Origin: Austropuccinia psidii | Lineage: Eukaryota; Basidiomycota; Pucciniomycetes; Pucciniales; Sphaerophragmiaceae | Reading direction: 5' to 3' | Assembly: GCA_023105745.1 (NCBI GenBank) | Contig: JALGQZ010000015.1 | Location: 23,727,499 to 23,791,498, forward strand | Length of the DNA stretch: 64,000 nt | Program-made: the position numbers and the translations under genes | Shown: positions 1-10,092 of the stretch, piece after piece | Numbering within the stretch: the first letter of the stretch is position 1 | Layout of the letters: every line of letters begins with the position of its first letter | Notes under the pieces: model-generated | What the model was told of the DNA's origin: nothing | Databases searched by the model: none | Seen by the model: the letters and a program-made list of their open reading frames with translations, nothing else

Positions 1-1327
1 TGAGAAAAAGAAAGAGAAAACTCACCTCTTTCTGAAAACATAAGTCCCATCACCATAGGAAAAGAAATAACAATGTTATTCCTGCTCAAAGTTATTGCTG
101 AGCATAAACCTTAATTTTCACCTCCCATCTAAAATCTAGAAGGAGAGGCTTAACCCCATCAAATGGGTACTCAAAATGAGGCTCTCAGTCAGGGCTATCC
201 AATGGTGCCAGCCAAAATGAGCTAGCACCAGTATTACTTGAGTTATGGTCAAATTCAGGCCAAATATGGGTGAACAAAACATTCACCCCTCATCTAACTT
301 CTACAGTTTTGGTGTGGGATACCTGAAGTGGGGTCTTTTTGGAAAGAGCACAATCAGAGCTATCTGATGGTGCCATCCACTTCTTGATATCTCACCTATA
401 ACAAAAGCTTTGAGGCAAACAACATCAATACAGCTTTTTGCCCAAACCACGCCTATGTACAAAAACCCTTGTACATGGGATAACTTTGTCATATTTAATG
501 ATAGCCATACCAAATTGGGTACCATTGTGTAGGGCCCATACAGGGCTATTCAATGAACCAAATTTGAGAATGATATCTCAAAAGCTGACAGAGTTATGGC
601 CATTTGAAGGTTATAATCCCACCTTCTGTCATATACAGCCTTACCATGGAATAATATCCCATAATCATGAATATGAGGTGTCAAATAGACGAAGAAGCAA
701 GTTTTTACTTCAATAACTCATATTTCAGTCAATACTGGTGTCCCATGCAGTTTCTGTACAGCATTCTACGTGTCATACACATCAGAATCAGGCTGTGAGG
801 TCCCCAGATGAAAATCTTCACCCTGTATTGGTGAAAACTGCCCAGATGTGGTTTCAAAACCACCTCTGAGCCCAATACAGGCTATACAGGCTGTTTGCAA
901 ACCACAAGCCAGTACTAGAGAGTGAAAAAATCTTCACTCCCTCTACGTGGAAAGGTCTAGCACCCTTTCCACCCCATTTCAGGATAAAAAGGAGGCTTTT
1001 CACAGCCAGAATTGTCTCCTCATCCTGCTATTGAATAACCTACGTAGTAAACTGTAAAAAACAGCTTTACTCTTGGTTAATAATCAGGTATAACTATAAG
1101 TCTAATTATTGTAGTCTTTTATTATTGTAACCCAACAGATAAAGCTGAACCCAGGGCTTTCAACAGTGCTCACCACCAATATATCACATATAGTAAAGCC
1201 CTCTTAATCTTAAATTAAAATATCTTTAAAACACTTATAACTCTTTTTAAACTTTTTTACTGTATCACAAACATAGATAAAGTTTTATACAGCCTATTTA
1301 CACCTTCATCATAGTTTCATCCTGACA
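1..1327 (+). repeat. LTR-A, 5' end cut by the window edge
   Basis: This sequence aligns throughout with the complete LTR-A copies at 19556-20994 and 30448-32163 and ends with the family terminus CCTGACA at 1327. A primer-binding-like sequence follows directly, so it reads as the 5' LTR of a plus-strand Q-type gypsy element. The family TATA-like box lies near 982-992 (GGATAAAAAGG). Small ORFs such as 438-716 occur in it but are not conserved between copies and are not called. Confidence 0.85.
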
Positions 1328-1328
1328 A

Positions 1329-1348
1329 TTTGGGGGCCTGGCCGTGTT
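1329..1348 (+). other. Primer-binding site after LTR-A
   Basis: TTTGGGGGCCTGGCCGTG starts two bases after the LTR end. The same block, differing at two bases, follows the 5' LTR of M at 10073-10092 on the other strand. It begins TGGGGGC, as tRNA-Pro-type retroviral primer sites do; the actual primer tRNA is inferred only. Confidence 0.65.
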
Positions 1349-1842
1349 TTAAACCTTTTTTGACCCTTATAAGTGAGTTCTTTGTCTTATTTCTCACTTT
1401 CTGACATTTTTTTATTCTTTTTAGGCGAAATATTCCTTAAAAATATATATATTATATATATATTTCTCTTTTTGGTACATATACCACCTTTTTTTACTCA
1501 TATTTTAAAAGAGTACCTGTCACGTGGCTAATAACCACAAGACCCTTATTTTTGGCGTGTTTTACATATAAAAACACATAAGCCTTTAATACATCCTTAT
1601 TTTTTAAGTAAAATAAGACACCTCATACTGATAAACCAACAGTTGAGGCGTGGTTGGACAAATTGTTAACTCAATTGCCCTGTTATACACCACTTTTTCA
1701 CAGTTTACACTTGCTAAATACAAGTTGCTCTGTGAGATATTGGAATACAAACAGTATAACAAATATCATGAGCCTGTATTTCTGACGTGGAATTTTTAAT
1801 TCAATCACACTGTCATTGTACAAGGGCACACTGTAGTAATAT
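1349..1842 (+). other. Leader of a Q-type gypsy element, truncated
   Basis: This is non-coding AT-rich leader. Its last 200 bases resemble 13650-13830, the leader in front of the Q gag (for example CTGTGAGATA, ATACAAACAGTATA, CACTGTCAT and ATACAAGGG blocks). It is broken at 1842 by the left LTR of M. Because the same leader segment occurs on both sides of M and its neighbours, the two sides are two copies and not halves of one. Confidence 0.7.
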
Positions 1843-3098
1843 TGTAAGGTGTGGATATGAAACTTTGATTAAAAATCAAGTACTTTTCCTGTCCTCAACA
1901 TTTGTACAAGGTAAAATTCAGTTAAAAAAAGTATGAAATATTATTTTTAAGAGAAAACACGCCAATTTTATTGCTTATAACTTTATTAGTATAAAACAAT
2001 AATATTATAAAAATTTATTGTTTTACCAACAATGAAAATTTATCAAAAAAATACTCTAAAAGAGATATTTTAAGGCTACAAAAGAAATTTCTTCAAGAGC
2101 AATTTCAATTGGAATTAATTGAGCAAAGAACTGCAAGCAATTAATTAAAGAACAAAGTCTTTAAAAAGAATATTAAAGAGAAAACACGCCCAAAAGTGAC
2201 CAGAGTGACTTTGGAAACAAAGTAACAAAGTTTACAGTGATGAAAGATGCTTTAATTCACTTTTGGGGTGGTTCAGGGGTAAAAATGATTATAAGAGTTA
2301 CAAACAATGATTATAATTATTTTTTCACTTGGTTAAAAGGATTAAAATTATTTAAAAATGGTGGTTGAAATCTTTGATTGATTGGTTTAACAGTGTTTAA
2401 ACTAATTAATAAAAGGAAAAGATTCTAACATGAAGAGAAAAGTGGGGAAAAGAAGACATTCTTTTATAGCCATCAATTCTCTTACTCCAAAAGTAAATTT
2501 TACTCTTGTCAGTCGTGAAAAAAAGTCTGACAACAGAAAAGCCAATCATGGCATCATTGAACCCTGGTTTAGACCAAAAAGGGCTGGTTTAAGCCATTTT
2601 TAGCCATTTTAGACCCTTAAATCAGCCATTACTATAGCAATACCAGGCCTAGAGCCCTCAAAACACGTCAGAATGTGTTTCAGAGACGTAGAAACCAGTT
2701 AAAACTGTTTTTACTATGATGGTTTTATCTTAAGGGTAGTTTTACCCTCTTGGCAACAGCTAAAACTACCCCAGTTGGTATCAAAACCTCATCATCAATT
2801 GAGTCCACAGACCCTGTAACTCAATTCCAGGCCAAAAGTGATGAACTTTTGCATGAATTTTGACATCCCACGCCTGTCAGCAAGGATTCTGGGGGTCTAG
2901 CTCCCCCTTAGAGCTGGAGTTCCTTTTCCCCCCCAAATTTAATCTTTCCACTTTATTTTTCCTTTAATTCCTCATCATGTATTATACTTATAATTTACAT
3001 ATGTAATTCAATTCAATTGTACAGTACAATACAGTAATAATTGACACCTCATATGTAAATCAAAGTTCACTTATGTAATACACGCGCACATTTTGACA

Positions 3099-3120
3099 TT
3101 TCAATTGAATTCAATTGAAA
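3099..3120. promoter_or_regulatory. Perfect 22-bp palindrome in LTR-B U3
   Basis: The core CAATTGAATTCAATTG extends by three bases on each side to a perfect 22-bp palindrome. It lies in U3, some 630 bp upstream of the LTR TATA box. It is unchanged in the copies at 11348-11369 and 18328-18349 and altered by one base in the solo LTR at 38717-40538. A dimeric factor site is possible; function is inferred. Confidence 0.45.
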
Positions 3121-3190
3121 ATACTTCAATTCCTCATAACTTCTAAACTAAACACAACACCTCAATTTTAACACAAAAATTGATGGTTAA

Positions 3191-3204
3191 CACCACATGT
3201 GGTG
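3191..3204. promoter_or_regulatory. 14-bp palindrome with E-box-like core in LTR-B U3
   Basis: CACCACATGTGGTG is a perfect palindrome around CACATGTG. It is intact in this LTR and in the solo copy at 38717-40538, and altered in the M 5' LTR (AACACATGTGGTG) and in the older solo copy at 17070 (CACCTGTGG). Function is inferred from position and symmetry only. Confidence 0.35.
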
Positions 3205-3671
3205 TGAATTCAATTAAAGTTTTGAGGATTTTCAACTTTTGTATTGAAAATACTAAAAACTTAATTTAAGCTTATTTAGAGTTGAGTTAAAAGAATTTCA
3301 CTCAGAGGTGACCCCACCTGATTTTTTATGAGGAATCCAATGGTGAAATAAATTTTATATGTTTATTTATTGGATAAAAAGTTATAATAAATTTTATTTA
3401 ACTTTTTTCCAAATTTATTTATTTTTTCACAATTTTGTTAAAATTTCATTTTTACTTAAATTTTTCAAGTATAAATGTAATTTTATATTTACAAAATTTA
3501 ATGTATTTTTATTTTTAAATTATAATTAATTTTTTATTTTTTAATATAATTTTATATTTATATTTTGATTTTTATTTTAATAATATAAATAAATTTATTT
3601 TATTTATATTAATATGTTATTTTTTATATTTGTGGTCTTTTGGGTATATGAAATTACCTCTAAGGCTCACA

Positions 3672-3689
3672 TTCCCTCCCCCTAAAAAA
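3672..3689 (-). other. Polypurine tract of element M
   Basis: On the minus strand TTTTTTAGGGGGAGGGAA abuts the TGTGAGCC start of the 3' LTR, the expected primer for plus-strand DNA synthesis. It begins just after the stop codon of the gag-pol ORF. Confidence 0.85.
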
Positions 3690-3694
3690 GAATA

Positions 3695-6600
3695 TTACTT
3701 TGTAATATTGCAGTTTCTAGTGTGTCTGAATCTTCTGAGGAGTTTGGTAGCTTCTGGTATATCTTTTTCTTCTAACCATTCATCTTCACAAGTTGGGTCA
3801 CTGTACCTAACAAGGTATTCCCTTACTTTCTTGGTTCTTAATTTCCTTTCTTCAAGAACTTTGGTAATTTTCTTAGCACCAGATGTCTCAATAGGAGGTA
3901 TAACTTGGGGAATCTTATTCCTCAAGGGAAATTTCTCAGCATCACTAGATTTATATGGCTTTATCAAGCTCACTGGAAATGTAGGGTGCTTATTGCTAAG
4001 TTCTTCAGATAACTCTACTTCAACAGCATTTTCTCCATTGAGGGCCTTAATCAAAAAAGGTCCTGGAAAGGAGTCTTTCAACTTTTTACATCCTTTGATG
4101 TTATTGAAGTTAGTGGTGGATACAAGAACTAGGTCCCCCACTTTGAAATCTGGAGTTGCATGAGATTTATCCCATTTGTCTTTAGCATATGCAAAAGAGT
4201 CCTCCATGCACCTTACTGCATGCTTTCTAGCTTTGTCTAGCATTCCTTTGAAGCTAGCAGCTGTGGGATGTATTTCAATTAAGTCTTTCCTCAAGGAGTC
4301 TTGGGGTAACTTGGGGTTCCATCCTTTTTCTAGAACAGCAGGAGTCTGATTGGTACTAGCATGGATTGATGTTTTATATGCTAATTCCAGTGCTGGTAAC
4401 AGAGTACACCAATCATGGGTAAATCCATCACAATCTTTGAATTCAAGGCCATATGCACAAAATCTTCTCACCATGTCCTCTAAGGTTTGGATCATTCTTT
4501 CAGCCAGGCCATCAGTTTGTGGGTGGTAGGCTGTAGAGAAAGACAGTTTAGTGCAAAATAATTGGTGAAGATTTGTCCATAGTGCTGAAGTGAATTTGGG
4601 ATCTCTATCACTGATGATATTTGTAAATATCCCAGTCCATGACACTACTCTATTCCATATCAGAAGAGCTGTATCCATGGCTGTATCATCTTTGTGACAT
4701 GGTAAAAAGATTGGAGTTTTACTGAATCTGTCCACAATTACTAGGCAAGCATTATAGCTCCTGTCACCTCCTGGTGGTAGGCCAGTTACCCAATCCATAT
4801 GGACAATTTCCCAAGGTCTGTTTGGTTCTTGGATTTTCATCATATTTCCAAGTCTTTTGCCAGTGGATTTATTTGCCTTTTGGCATCTGTCACAGGTTTT
4901 GCAATACTCTGCAACATCTTTTTGCCACATTGGCCACCATATGCAGGTCTTCACTTTCTCTCTTGTTCTGTCTTCAGAAAGATGTCCTGAAAAGGGACTA
5001 TCATGGCATTCTTTCAGTACAAGATTGATTAATGACCTGTCTACAACTGTCATGACACATGTGTGCTTGGTTCTGTGGTAAATTATACCATCCAGTAGGT
5101 GAAATCTTCCTTCATTATAAGATTTTCTCCATACTTCATCCAAGGCATGTATTAGAGAGTTGTCTTTACAGTCTTTGTTAAGTAATTGGCATAGGATGCT
5201 ACAATTCTTATCTTGAGTGTAACTATTTCTGACTTCTTCAAAGAAGGTGGTGTTCAAGTCTGTAACACTTATTCCTTCTATTGGAATTTGTGGTGAAGCT
5301 TCTTCTGGAACATAAGCAGGATTATCAATGTTATTTGGTAATGGCCATCTGCTTAGTCCATCTGCATTCTTATGAATATTCCCATCCTTATGAACAATAG
5401 TCATATTGCCTCTGTATTCTTGTATGGCTATCTGCCATCTGAGCATGTGTCTGTTAGGTGTTTTCATGTTCAAAAGTGATTTCACAGCTGTACAATCTGT
5501 TATTACTTCAAAAACACATCCCTCTAAGAAATAGTTCAATTTCTCCAAGGCCCAGACAAGGCATAGACATTCCATTTGACTTGCTCCATATCTGGCTTCA
5601 GTTGGTTTGATTTGCCTGGATATGAAACATATTGGTCCTTCTACAGGTTTGTCATTTATGATCTGAACTTGGTGAAGTGCAGCACCTAGTCCATACCCTG
5701 ATGCATCAATATACAGTTTGAAAGGTAATTTAAAGTCTGGCATCAGTAAGAGTGGAGAAGTGGTCAATGCTTCTCTTAGAGATTCAAAAGCTTTGACTCT
5801 GTCAACAGTCATCTCAAATACTGTGTCTTTGTCACACAACTTATAAAGTGGTCTTGCTATGGATGCAAAGTCTTTAATGTGTTGCCTGTAATATCCTGCA
5901 AAACCCAAGAATGACTGAATTTCCTTCTTATTCTGAGGCATGGGTTTTAACAATACTGCTGCAACTTTGTTTTTATCAATTCCAAGGGACAAACCAGATA
6001 CAACATGTCCTAGTGCCTTAAGTTCTTTAAATCCAAAATGACATTTCTTCAAGGAGATTTTCATGTTTACTGATTGGATTTTTGTCAAAACTCTTGATAA
6101 TCTGTACATGTGCTCCTCCCAAGTCTTTGAACAGATAATAATGTCATCAATGTAAATGATTAACCATCCTTCTGAGAGTTCTTCAGGGAAGATTTCATTC
6201 ATCATTCTTTGGAAGTGTGAAGGTGCATTTTTGATACCAAAGGGCATCCTTAAGTATTCATACACTCCACAATGAACAATAATTCTCAAGTATTTTCTTG
6301 CTCTTGGTGTTACCACATTTTGATGGAATCCTTTAAGGGCATCCATAGTGGTTATATACACTGCTTGAGATATTTGAGTAAGGGCAATTTGGATTTTTGG
6401 TATTGGGTATCTGTCTGGAACAGTGTAAGTGTTCAGAGCTCTAAAGTCCCCAACCATTCTGGATTTTCCATTATGCCACGCCACTATGACTGGTGTAGTT
6501 ATTTCTACTTCCTCATTGTGGCCTACTTCTCTTATTACACCAAGGTCTAGAAGTTCTTTGATATGAATTTCTAGAGCTTCTCTTGATTTTGGACTTGCTG

Positions 6601-9600
6601 GATAAGCAGGTCTTCTTAAGAGTGGTGGATAAGGTCTCTCAATGTTAAGAATGATGTCAACTTCATGACCAATAATTGCTCCCAGAGGTTCTTTGTCTGT
6701 AGCAAATGCTCCTTTGTGGTCATACAAAAGGGAAGAAAGTTCATTTTCTTGCTCATCAGTCAGATGAAGGCTTATCTCAGCCTCATTTAACTGTTCAGAC
6801 TTGAATTTTTCTAACTCCAAGTTGACTGGAGATACTTTGTTTACTGTAATTTGTTTTTTAAATGGTAAAAAGGCAAATTTCTGGCGCTTATTGTCCCCAA
6901 TTGTAAAGTATCTGTCTTTGTTATTATGTGAATATATCCCATACATGATCAAATAGTCATTTCCCAATATAAAATGGGTACTAGAGCAATTTTCCATAAC
7001 AACAAATTCAACTGTGATCCTTAAATTCCCATTTATGTGTGGGAATATGACATTGGTCTCAAAGATTCCCAATGCTTTCATTGGGTTACTTGCACTGTTG
7101 AATTTTATACCATCAATTGGTAACAATTGGTCTTCAAAATTTGGCACACAAGTTTTAAGAAAGGATTTTCCAACACAAGAGCAGAAGGCTCCTGGGTCAA
7201 GCAAAAGTTTGGTGGGCTTGTTGTCAATTACCACTTCTGTTATACAGGAGTTACCAGCTGTATAACCTTTTCCTCTGTTTGGTTTTGTCTTCATAAGTTG
7301 TGCATCTTGAACTTTTGATAAATCAACTTGACCATTGCTCAATTGTGGTAAGTGGGAATAAGATTCCATGATGTCAAAAGTGGCATTGATATTTTCTATA
7401 TCTTTTGAAGATTCAGAAAATATGGATGACTTATCATCTGAATTGTCTTCAATTATGTCTTCTTTTTCAACATCTGGTTCCTTTTCAATGTCAATTTCAT
7501 TGATTTTCCCCCTCTTTGGACATGTATTGGCTAAATGGGTGGTGCTTTGGCAAATATGGCATTTTCTGACTGTATCTGCAGATTTATATTTAATATTTCC
7601 AGAATTTTCTTTGGGGTTTTTGTCCACAGAATCTTTCCAAGGTGTATTAAACCTTGTTTTGAGATTCACCCTACTAGAACCAATTTTGGTTCTGGTGGTT
7701 ACTTCTTCTAGTATATTGATAATATCTTCTGCTGAAGATTGTTCAGTAGTCCTGCTTTTGACAGCATGCTCTAAGTCACCTCCACATTGTCTCAGAATTT
7801 TTCTATGGATCATAAACTCTGACATGTCAGGATATAATGCTGTTAATCTGTCCTTTTGTTGGCAAAACCATGGTAAAGCTCTGTCTTTATCAGCATTAAA
7901 TTTGGCAGATTCAAAGGCTGTTTCAACTTTAAACCTCCAAGCATCATTTGCCCATTTGTTGATGATTTGGGTTTTCCACCAAGTCCAACTCTGGTGTCCA
8001 TGTGCTTGTCTTATTTTGATGTACCATCTGTGAGCTGATCTGGTAAACAAGGTGTTAAACCTGGCTGTTACCAATCTGTCTGGTAATTCAAAATCCTCTT
8101 TGATCATGTCAATACCTCTAATGAATTCCATATGGTCATACTCTCCTTCACCACTGAAGTGAGGCCATTCTTTAAGTTTTGGAACTTCTTTCAAGAGTGC
8201 TTGGCCCATTGATGGTTCCAAGTTATGAAAAGAAGTGGATAATTCATTTTTTAATTGTGAATTATCAGGATCCAATACTTGTGGATTTGGAATTCTTGTG
8301 CCCTCATTTTTATTTAGAGGTGTAGACATTCTTGGTAAGGTGTTCAGTATTTGTTCAATGTCATTCATTTTACTGTTGCTACACCTTTGGGAATTTCTGT
8401 ATTCATGTTGGAAGCTTTGTATTAAATTTATTACTTCAATTTTATACATGTCTTCCTTATGTGTCAGTTCTTGCCATAAGTATGTCTGTCTTGTATTATC
8501 AGCAGTGACTTGATTCAATTTTATTGATAATTTTGATACTTCTTCTTGTGAAGCATCAAAACACTTTTTCAAGGCAATGGTATATGTCTTTACTTCAGTA
8601 AATGAATTTGAAATGTCATCAAGGACTTTCTTGTTATCTGTTTTGATAATATTTATGGCTTGTTTAATTCTTGTTTCAATCATGTCATCAATATTGAATT
8701 TAGAATATTTATCTGTTAATTCTTTAATAATGGCAGATTGTTCATTTATTTTAATGTTAGAAGAATTGTCATTATTAGAATTTTTAATTGTTCTTAAAAC
8801 TTTTTCAAAACACATAAGTGTTTCATTAATTTGGCGCAGACTCAGGTTGTTTGTTTTAATGTTGTTACAAATGGTGTCATTTTTATCAGAAAGATGTTTT
8901 TTCACGTCATTTATAGCATTATAAAACTCTGGGATGGAATCAAATATGTCAGAAATCATTTCTGGAACCTTAATCTGGCTTCCTCCTTCTTCTGTAATTC
9001 CATCATGGTTCTGGCCATCTGAAATACATTTTCCATGGCATCTTGCTGAATCTTTGGGATTCTGTAGCCCTGGCTGTAAGGTTTTGGGGCTGGTGCCTTC
9101 CCTTTGCCCTTGTTTGGAGTTTGTGGCTGCTTTTTCACGTTGGAATTGCTGCTGCTGGCCACTGGGGCTGTTTTTGGCACTGGTTTGGGTGGTGGAGGGT
9201 TGTTTTTCCTCCATTCTAGTGTCAAAAGCATCATGTTTTTCTTCTCCATCAATGGATGCCATCCCTTGAGCAATTTGCAAGTGTTGGGATGGCCCAAGAA
9301 TTTTCTTACTGTCAGGTAAGAATTCATGCAGTTTTTCCACAGATCTGCCAGGATCTGGTACTCCTTGTACTGCAGTGCATTGTTGTAAGCTTTGTGGCTG
9401 GCTTTGTATATGTCCACTGAGGCTTCTTGTGGCGGTGTCAGCTCTTTTTGAAGGTAAAATGGTATTATCAGCTTCAGAATGACCCATTTTAGTTGTTTGG
9501 AAGTCATCAACTGACCCTTTTCCTTCTGTACCTGGTTGGCCTCTGCCATAATCACGTCTATTACCTTTTTGGGAGCTGCTTGAGGGGTTGTAGCTGGCTC

Positions 9601-9619
9601 CTGATCTGGTTGAAGGCAT
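3695..9619 (-). CDS. Gypsy gag-pol polyprotein of element M (ORF2)
   Basis: A single 1974-residue ORF without stops or frameshifts encodes the structural and replication proteins of the retrotransposon. Domains in order: a low-complexity S/Q/T/G-rich N-terminus (1-221) that overlaps ORF1; a helical stretch (about 230-420); a retrotransposon gag domain (about 483-641); a CCHC zinc knuckle (687-700); an aspartic protease with the unusual active-site triplet D808-P-G; reverse transcriptase with YIDD at 1156-1159; RNase H (D1305 and a later HxxAD motif); an integrase zinc finger (H1539, H1546, C1576, C1579); integrase core D1609, D1671, E1707 (D-61-D-35-E spacing); and a C-terminal chromodomain (about 1912-1965) that would bias insertion to marked chromatin. 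The annotated ATG at 9619 lies inside a predicted intron of ORF1, so unspliced RNA would make this protein. All pol active sites except the protease triplet look normal. Confidence 0.93.
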   Translation of the reverse strand: MPSTRSGASYNPSSSSQKGNRRDYGRGQPGTEGKGSVDDFQTTKMGHSEADNTILPSKRADTATRSLSGHIQSQPQSLQQCTAVQGVPDPGRSVEKLHEFLPDSKKILGPSQHLQIAQGMASIDGEEKHDAFDTRMEEKQPSTTQTSAKNSPSGQQQQFQREKAATNSKQGQREGTSPKTLQPGLQNPKDSARCHGKCISDGQNHDGITEEGGSQIKVPEMISDIFDSIPEFYNAINDVKKHLSDKNDTICNNIKTNNLSLRQINETLMCFEKVLRTIKNSNNDNSSNIKINEQSAIIKELTDKYSKFNIDDMIETRIKQAINIIKTDNKKVLDDISNSFTEVKTYTIALKKCFDASQEEVSKLSIKLNQVTADNTRQTYLWQELTHKEDMYKIEVINLIQSFQHEYRNSQRCSNSKMNDIEQILNTLPRMSTPLNKNEGTRIPNPQVLDPDNSQLKNELSTSFHNLEPSMGQALLKEVPKLKEWPHFSGEGEYDHMEFIRGIDMIKEDFELPDRLVTARFNTLFTRSAHRWYIKIRQAHGHQSWTWWKTQIINKWANDAWRFKVETAFESAKFNADKDRALPWFCQQKDRLTALYPDMSEFMIHRKILRQCGGDLEHAVKSRTTEQSSAEDIINILEEVTTRTKIGSSRVNLKTRFNTPWKDSVDKNPKENSGNIKYKSADTVRKCHICQSTTHLANTCPKRGKINEIDIEKEPDVEKEDIIEDNSDDKSSIFSESSKDIENINATFDIMESYSHLPQLSNGQVDLSKVQDAQLMKTKPNRGKGYTAGNSCITEVVIDNKPTKLLLDPGAFCSCVGKSFLKTCVPNFEDQLLPIDGIKFNSASNPMKALGIFETNVIFPHINGNLRITVEFVVMENCSSTHFILGNDYLIMYGIYSHNNKDRYFTIGDNKRQKFAFLPFKKQITVNKVSPVNLELEKFKSEQLNEAEISLHLTDEQENELSSLLYDHKGAFATDKEPLGAIIGHEVDIILNIERPYPPLLRRPAYPASPKSREALEIHIKELLDLGVIREVGHNEEVEITTPVIVAWHNGKSRMVGDFRALNTYTVPDRYPIPKIQIALTQISQAVYITTMDALKGFHQNVVTPRARKYLRIIVHCGVYEYLRMPFGIKNAPSHFQRMMNEIFPEELSEGWLIIYIDDIIICSKTWEEHMYRLSRVLTKIQSVNMKISLKKCHFGFKELKALGHVVSGLSLGIDKNKVAAVLLKPMPQNKKEIQSFLGFAGYYRQHIKDFASIARPLYKLCDKDTVFEMTVDRVKAFESLREALTTSPLLLMPDFKLPFKLYIDASGYGLGAALHQVQIINDKPVEGPICFISRQIKPTEARYGASQMECLCLVWALEKLNYFLEGCVFEVITDCTAVKSLLNMKTPNRHMLRWQIAIQEYRGNMTIVHKDGNIHKNADGLSRWPLPNNIDNPAYVPEEASPQIPIEGISVTDLNTTFFEEVRNSYTQDKNCSILCQLLNKDCKDNSLIHALDEVWRKSYNEGRFHLLDGIIYHRTKHTCVMTVVDRSLINLVLKECHDSPFSGHLSEDRTREKVKTCIWWPMWQKDVAEYCKTCDRCQKANKSTGKRLGNMMKIQEPNRPWEIVHMDWVTGLPPGGDRSYNACLVIVDRFSKTPIFLPCHKDDTAMDTALLIWNRVVSWTGIFTNIISDRDPKFTSALWTNLHQLFCTKLSFSTAYHPQTDGLAERMIQTLEDMVRRFCAYGLEFKDCDGFTHDWCTLLPALELAYKTSIHASTNQTPAVLEKGWNPKLPQDSLRKDLIEIHPTAASFKGMLDKARKHAVRCMEDSFAYAKDKWDKSHATPDFKVGDLVLVSTTNFNNIKGCKKLKDSFPGPFLIKALNGENAVEVELSEELSNKHPTFPVSLIKPYKSSDAEKFPLRNKIPQVIPPIETSGAKKITKVLEERKLRTKKVREYLVRYSDPTCEDEWLEEKDIPEATKLLRRFRHTRNCNITK

Positions 9620-9867
9620 AATTATGGTTAAAAAGGCTTAAAATAGTATTTTTACGTCGAAAAACCTACTATTGGCCAAATTTTTAGCTTTCTGAAGGGT
9701 ATTACTTATGTCCAAGTTAATCAATTCAGAAGATATTGGTTCAGGCTGGTTATTTTGAGTCACAATAACAGTACTATTATGATCAGAATTAACAGTACTG
9801 GCAGGGATAATGCTGGTTACTGTTGAGGCTGTTTCAATGTTTTCTTGTCTTACCATGTTGTCAGACA
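8956..9867 (-). CDS. Spliced gag-like ORF1 of element M, overlapping gag-pol
   Basis: Two exons are inferred on the minus strand: 9867-9670 and 9605-8956, separated by a 64-nt intron. Joined, and with an A from an upstream leader exon completing ATG, they give 282 codons with no internal stop. The product is basic and mostly helical, with a proline/lysine-rich linker and a C-terminal helix ending EARLRFQK. It contains KGWHP, matched by KAWNP in ORF1 of element Q. Exon 2 alone is open for about 200 codons from the ATG at 9555, and the whole of exon 2 is also read in another frame as the gag-pol N-terminus; gag-pol is in the -1 frame relative to ORF1. The composition of ORF1 looks more like a folded protein than the overlapping gag-pol N-terminus does. 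I infer a separate gag or RNA-binding protein. The overlap is visible directly, while splicing and function are inferred. Confidence 0.6.
9606..9669 (-). other. Predicted 64-nt intron in ORF1 of element M
   Basis: The donor is A|GTAGGT and the acceptor CAACCAG|AT; the phase is 1. Removal joins N-L-A-N to N-Q-E-P without a stop. If the intron is kept, the ORF1 frame stops at TAA (9638-9640) and the gag-pol ATG follows 18 nt later at 9617-9619, both inside the intron. Q has an equivalent intron at 14212-14279. Confidence 0.55.
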
Positions 9868-10072
9868 CTAAAATTAATGAAAAAGCCAATTAATTAAGTA
9901 AAAAAAGGTTATTTCAAAAAAAGAAATAAAAATATAAGCCTCACTTATAATATGAAAAAAAGTTATTTTTTATGGATTTTTTTGAATTATAAGTATTTTT
10001 TATATGTTCTTAAATTTTTCAATATAAGAAAAAAGATTTAAAAAGAGTAAAAAAATATGTCACAGGAAAAAT
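9868..10072 (-). other. Leader of element M between PBS and ORF1
   Basis: This is AT-rich leader. Its downstream end, TTAATTTTAG (acceptor AG at 9868-9869), looks like a 3' splice site directly followed by TGTCTGAC. If a leader exon ending in A is joined here, it makes the start codon A|TG. I found no clear donor and leave that exon unassigned. Confidence 0.4.
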
Positions 10073-10092
10073 ATCACGGCTGGGCCCCCAAA
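10073..10092 (-). other. Primer-binding site of element M
   Basis: On the minus strand TTTGGGGGCCCAGCCGTGAT follows the 5' LTR end CCTTACA directly. It is nearly the same as the site at 1329-1348. The first bases resemble a tRNA-Pro-type primer site; which tRNA is used cannot be told from this window. Confidence 0.75.

Larger units (their letters stand above)
1843..3671 (-). repeat. LTR-B, 3' LTR of element M
   Basis: Read on the minus strand it runs TGTGAGCCTT...CCTTACA. It matches 10093-11920 over its full length with only scattered substitutions. A TATA box (TATAAAAG on the minus strand) is at 2461-2468. Two perfect palindromes lie upstream of it, at 3099-3120 and 3191-3204. Confidence 0.93.

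Noticed and set aside
7368..8033. 221-codon ORF on the plus strand inside element M
   Set aside because: It is the antisense shadow of the intact gag-pol frame, as are the other plus-strand ORFs between 3630 and 9319.
9638..9889. Reading the frame upstream of gag-pol as an N-terminal extension reached by stop readthrough
   Set aside because: The frame is in phase with gag-pol across one TAA, but a good intron joins it to ORF1 instead, and element Q supports the splicing model.
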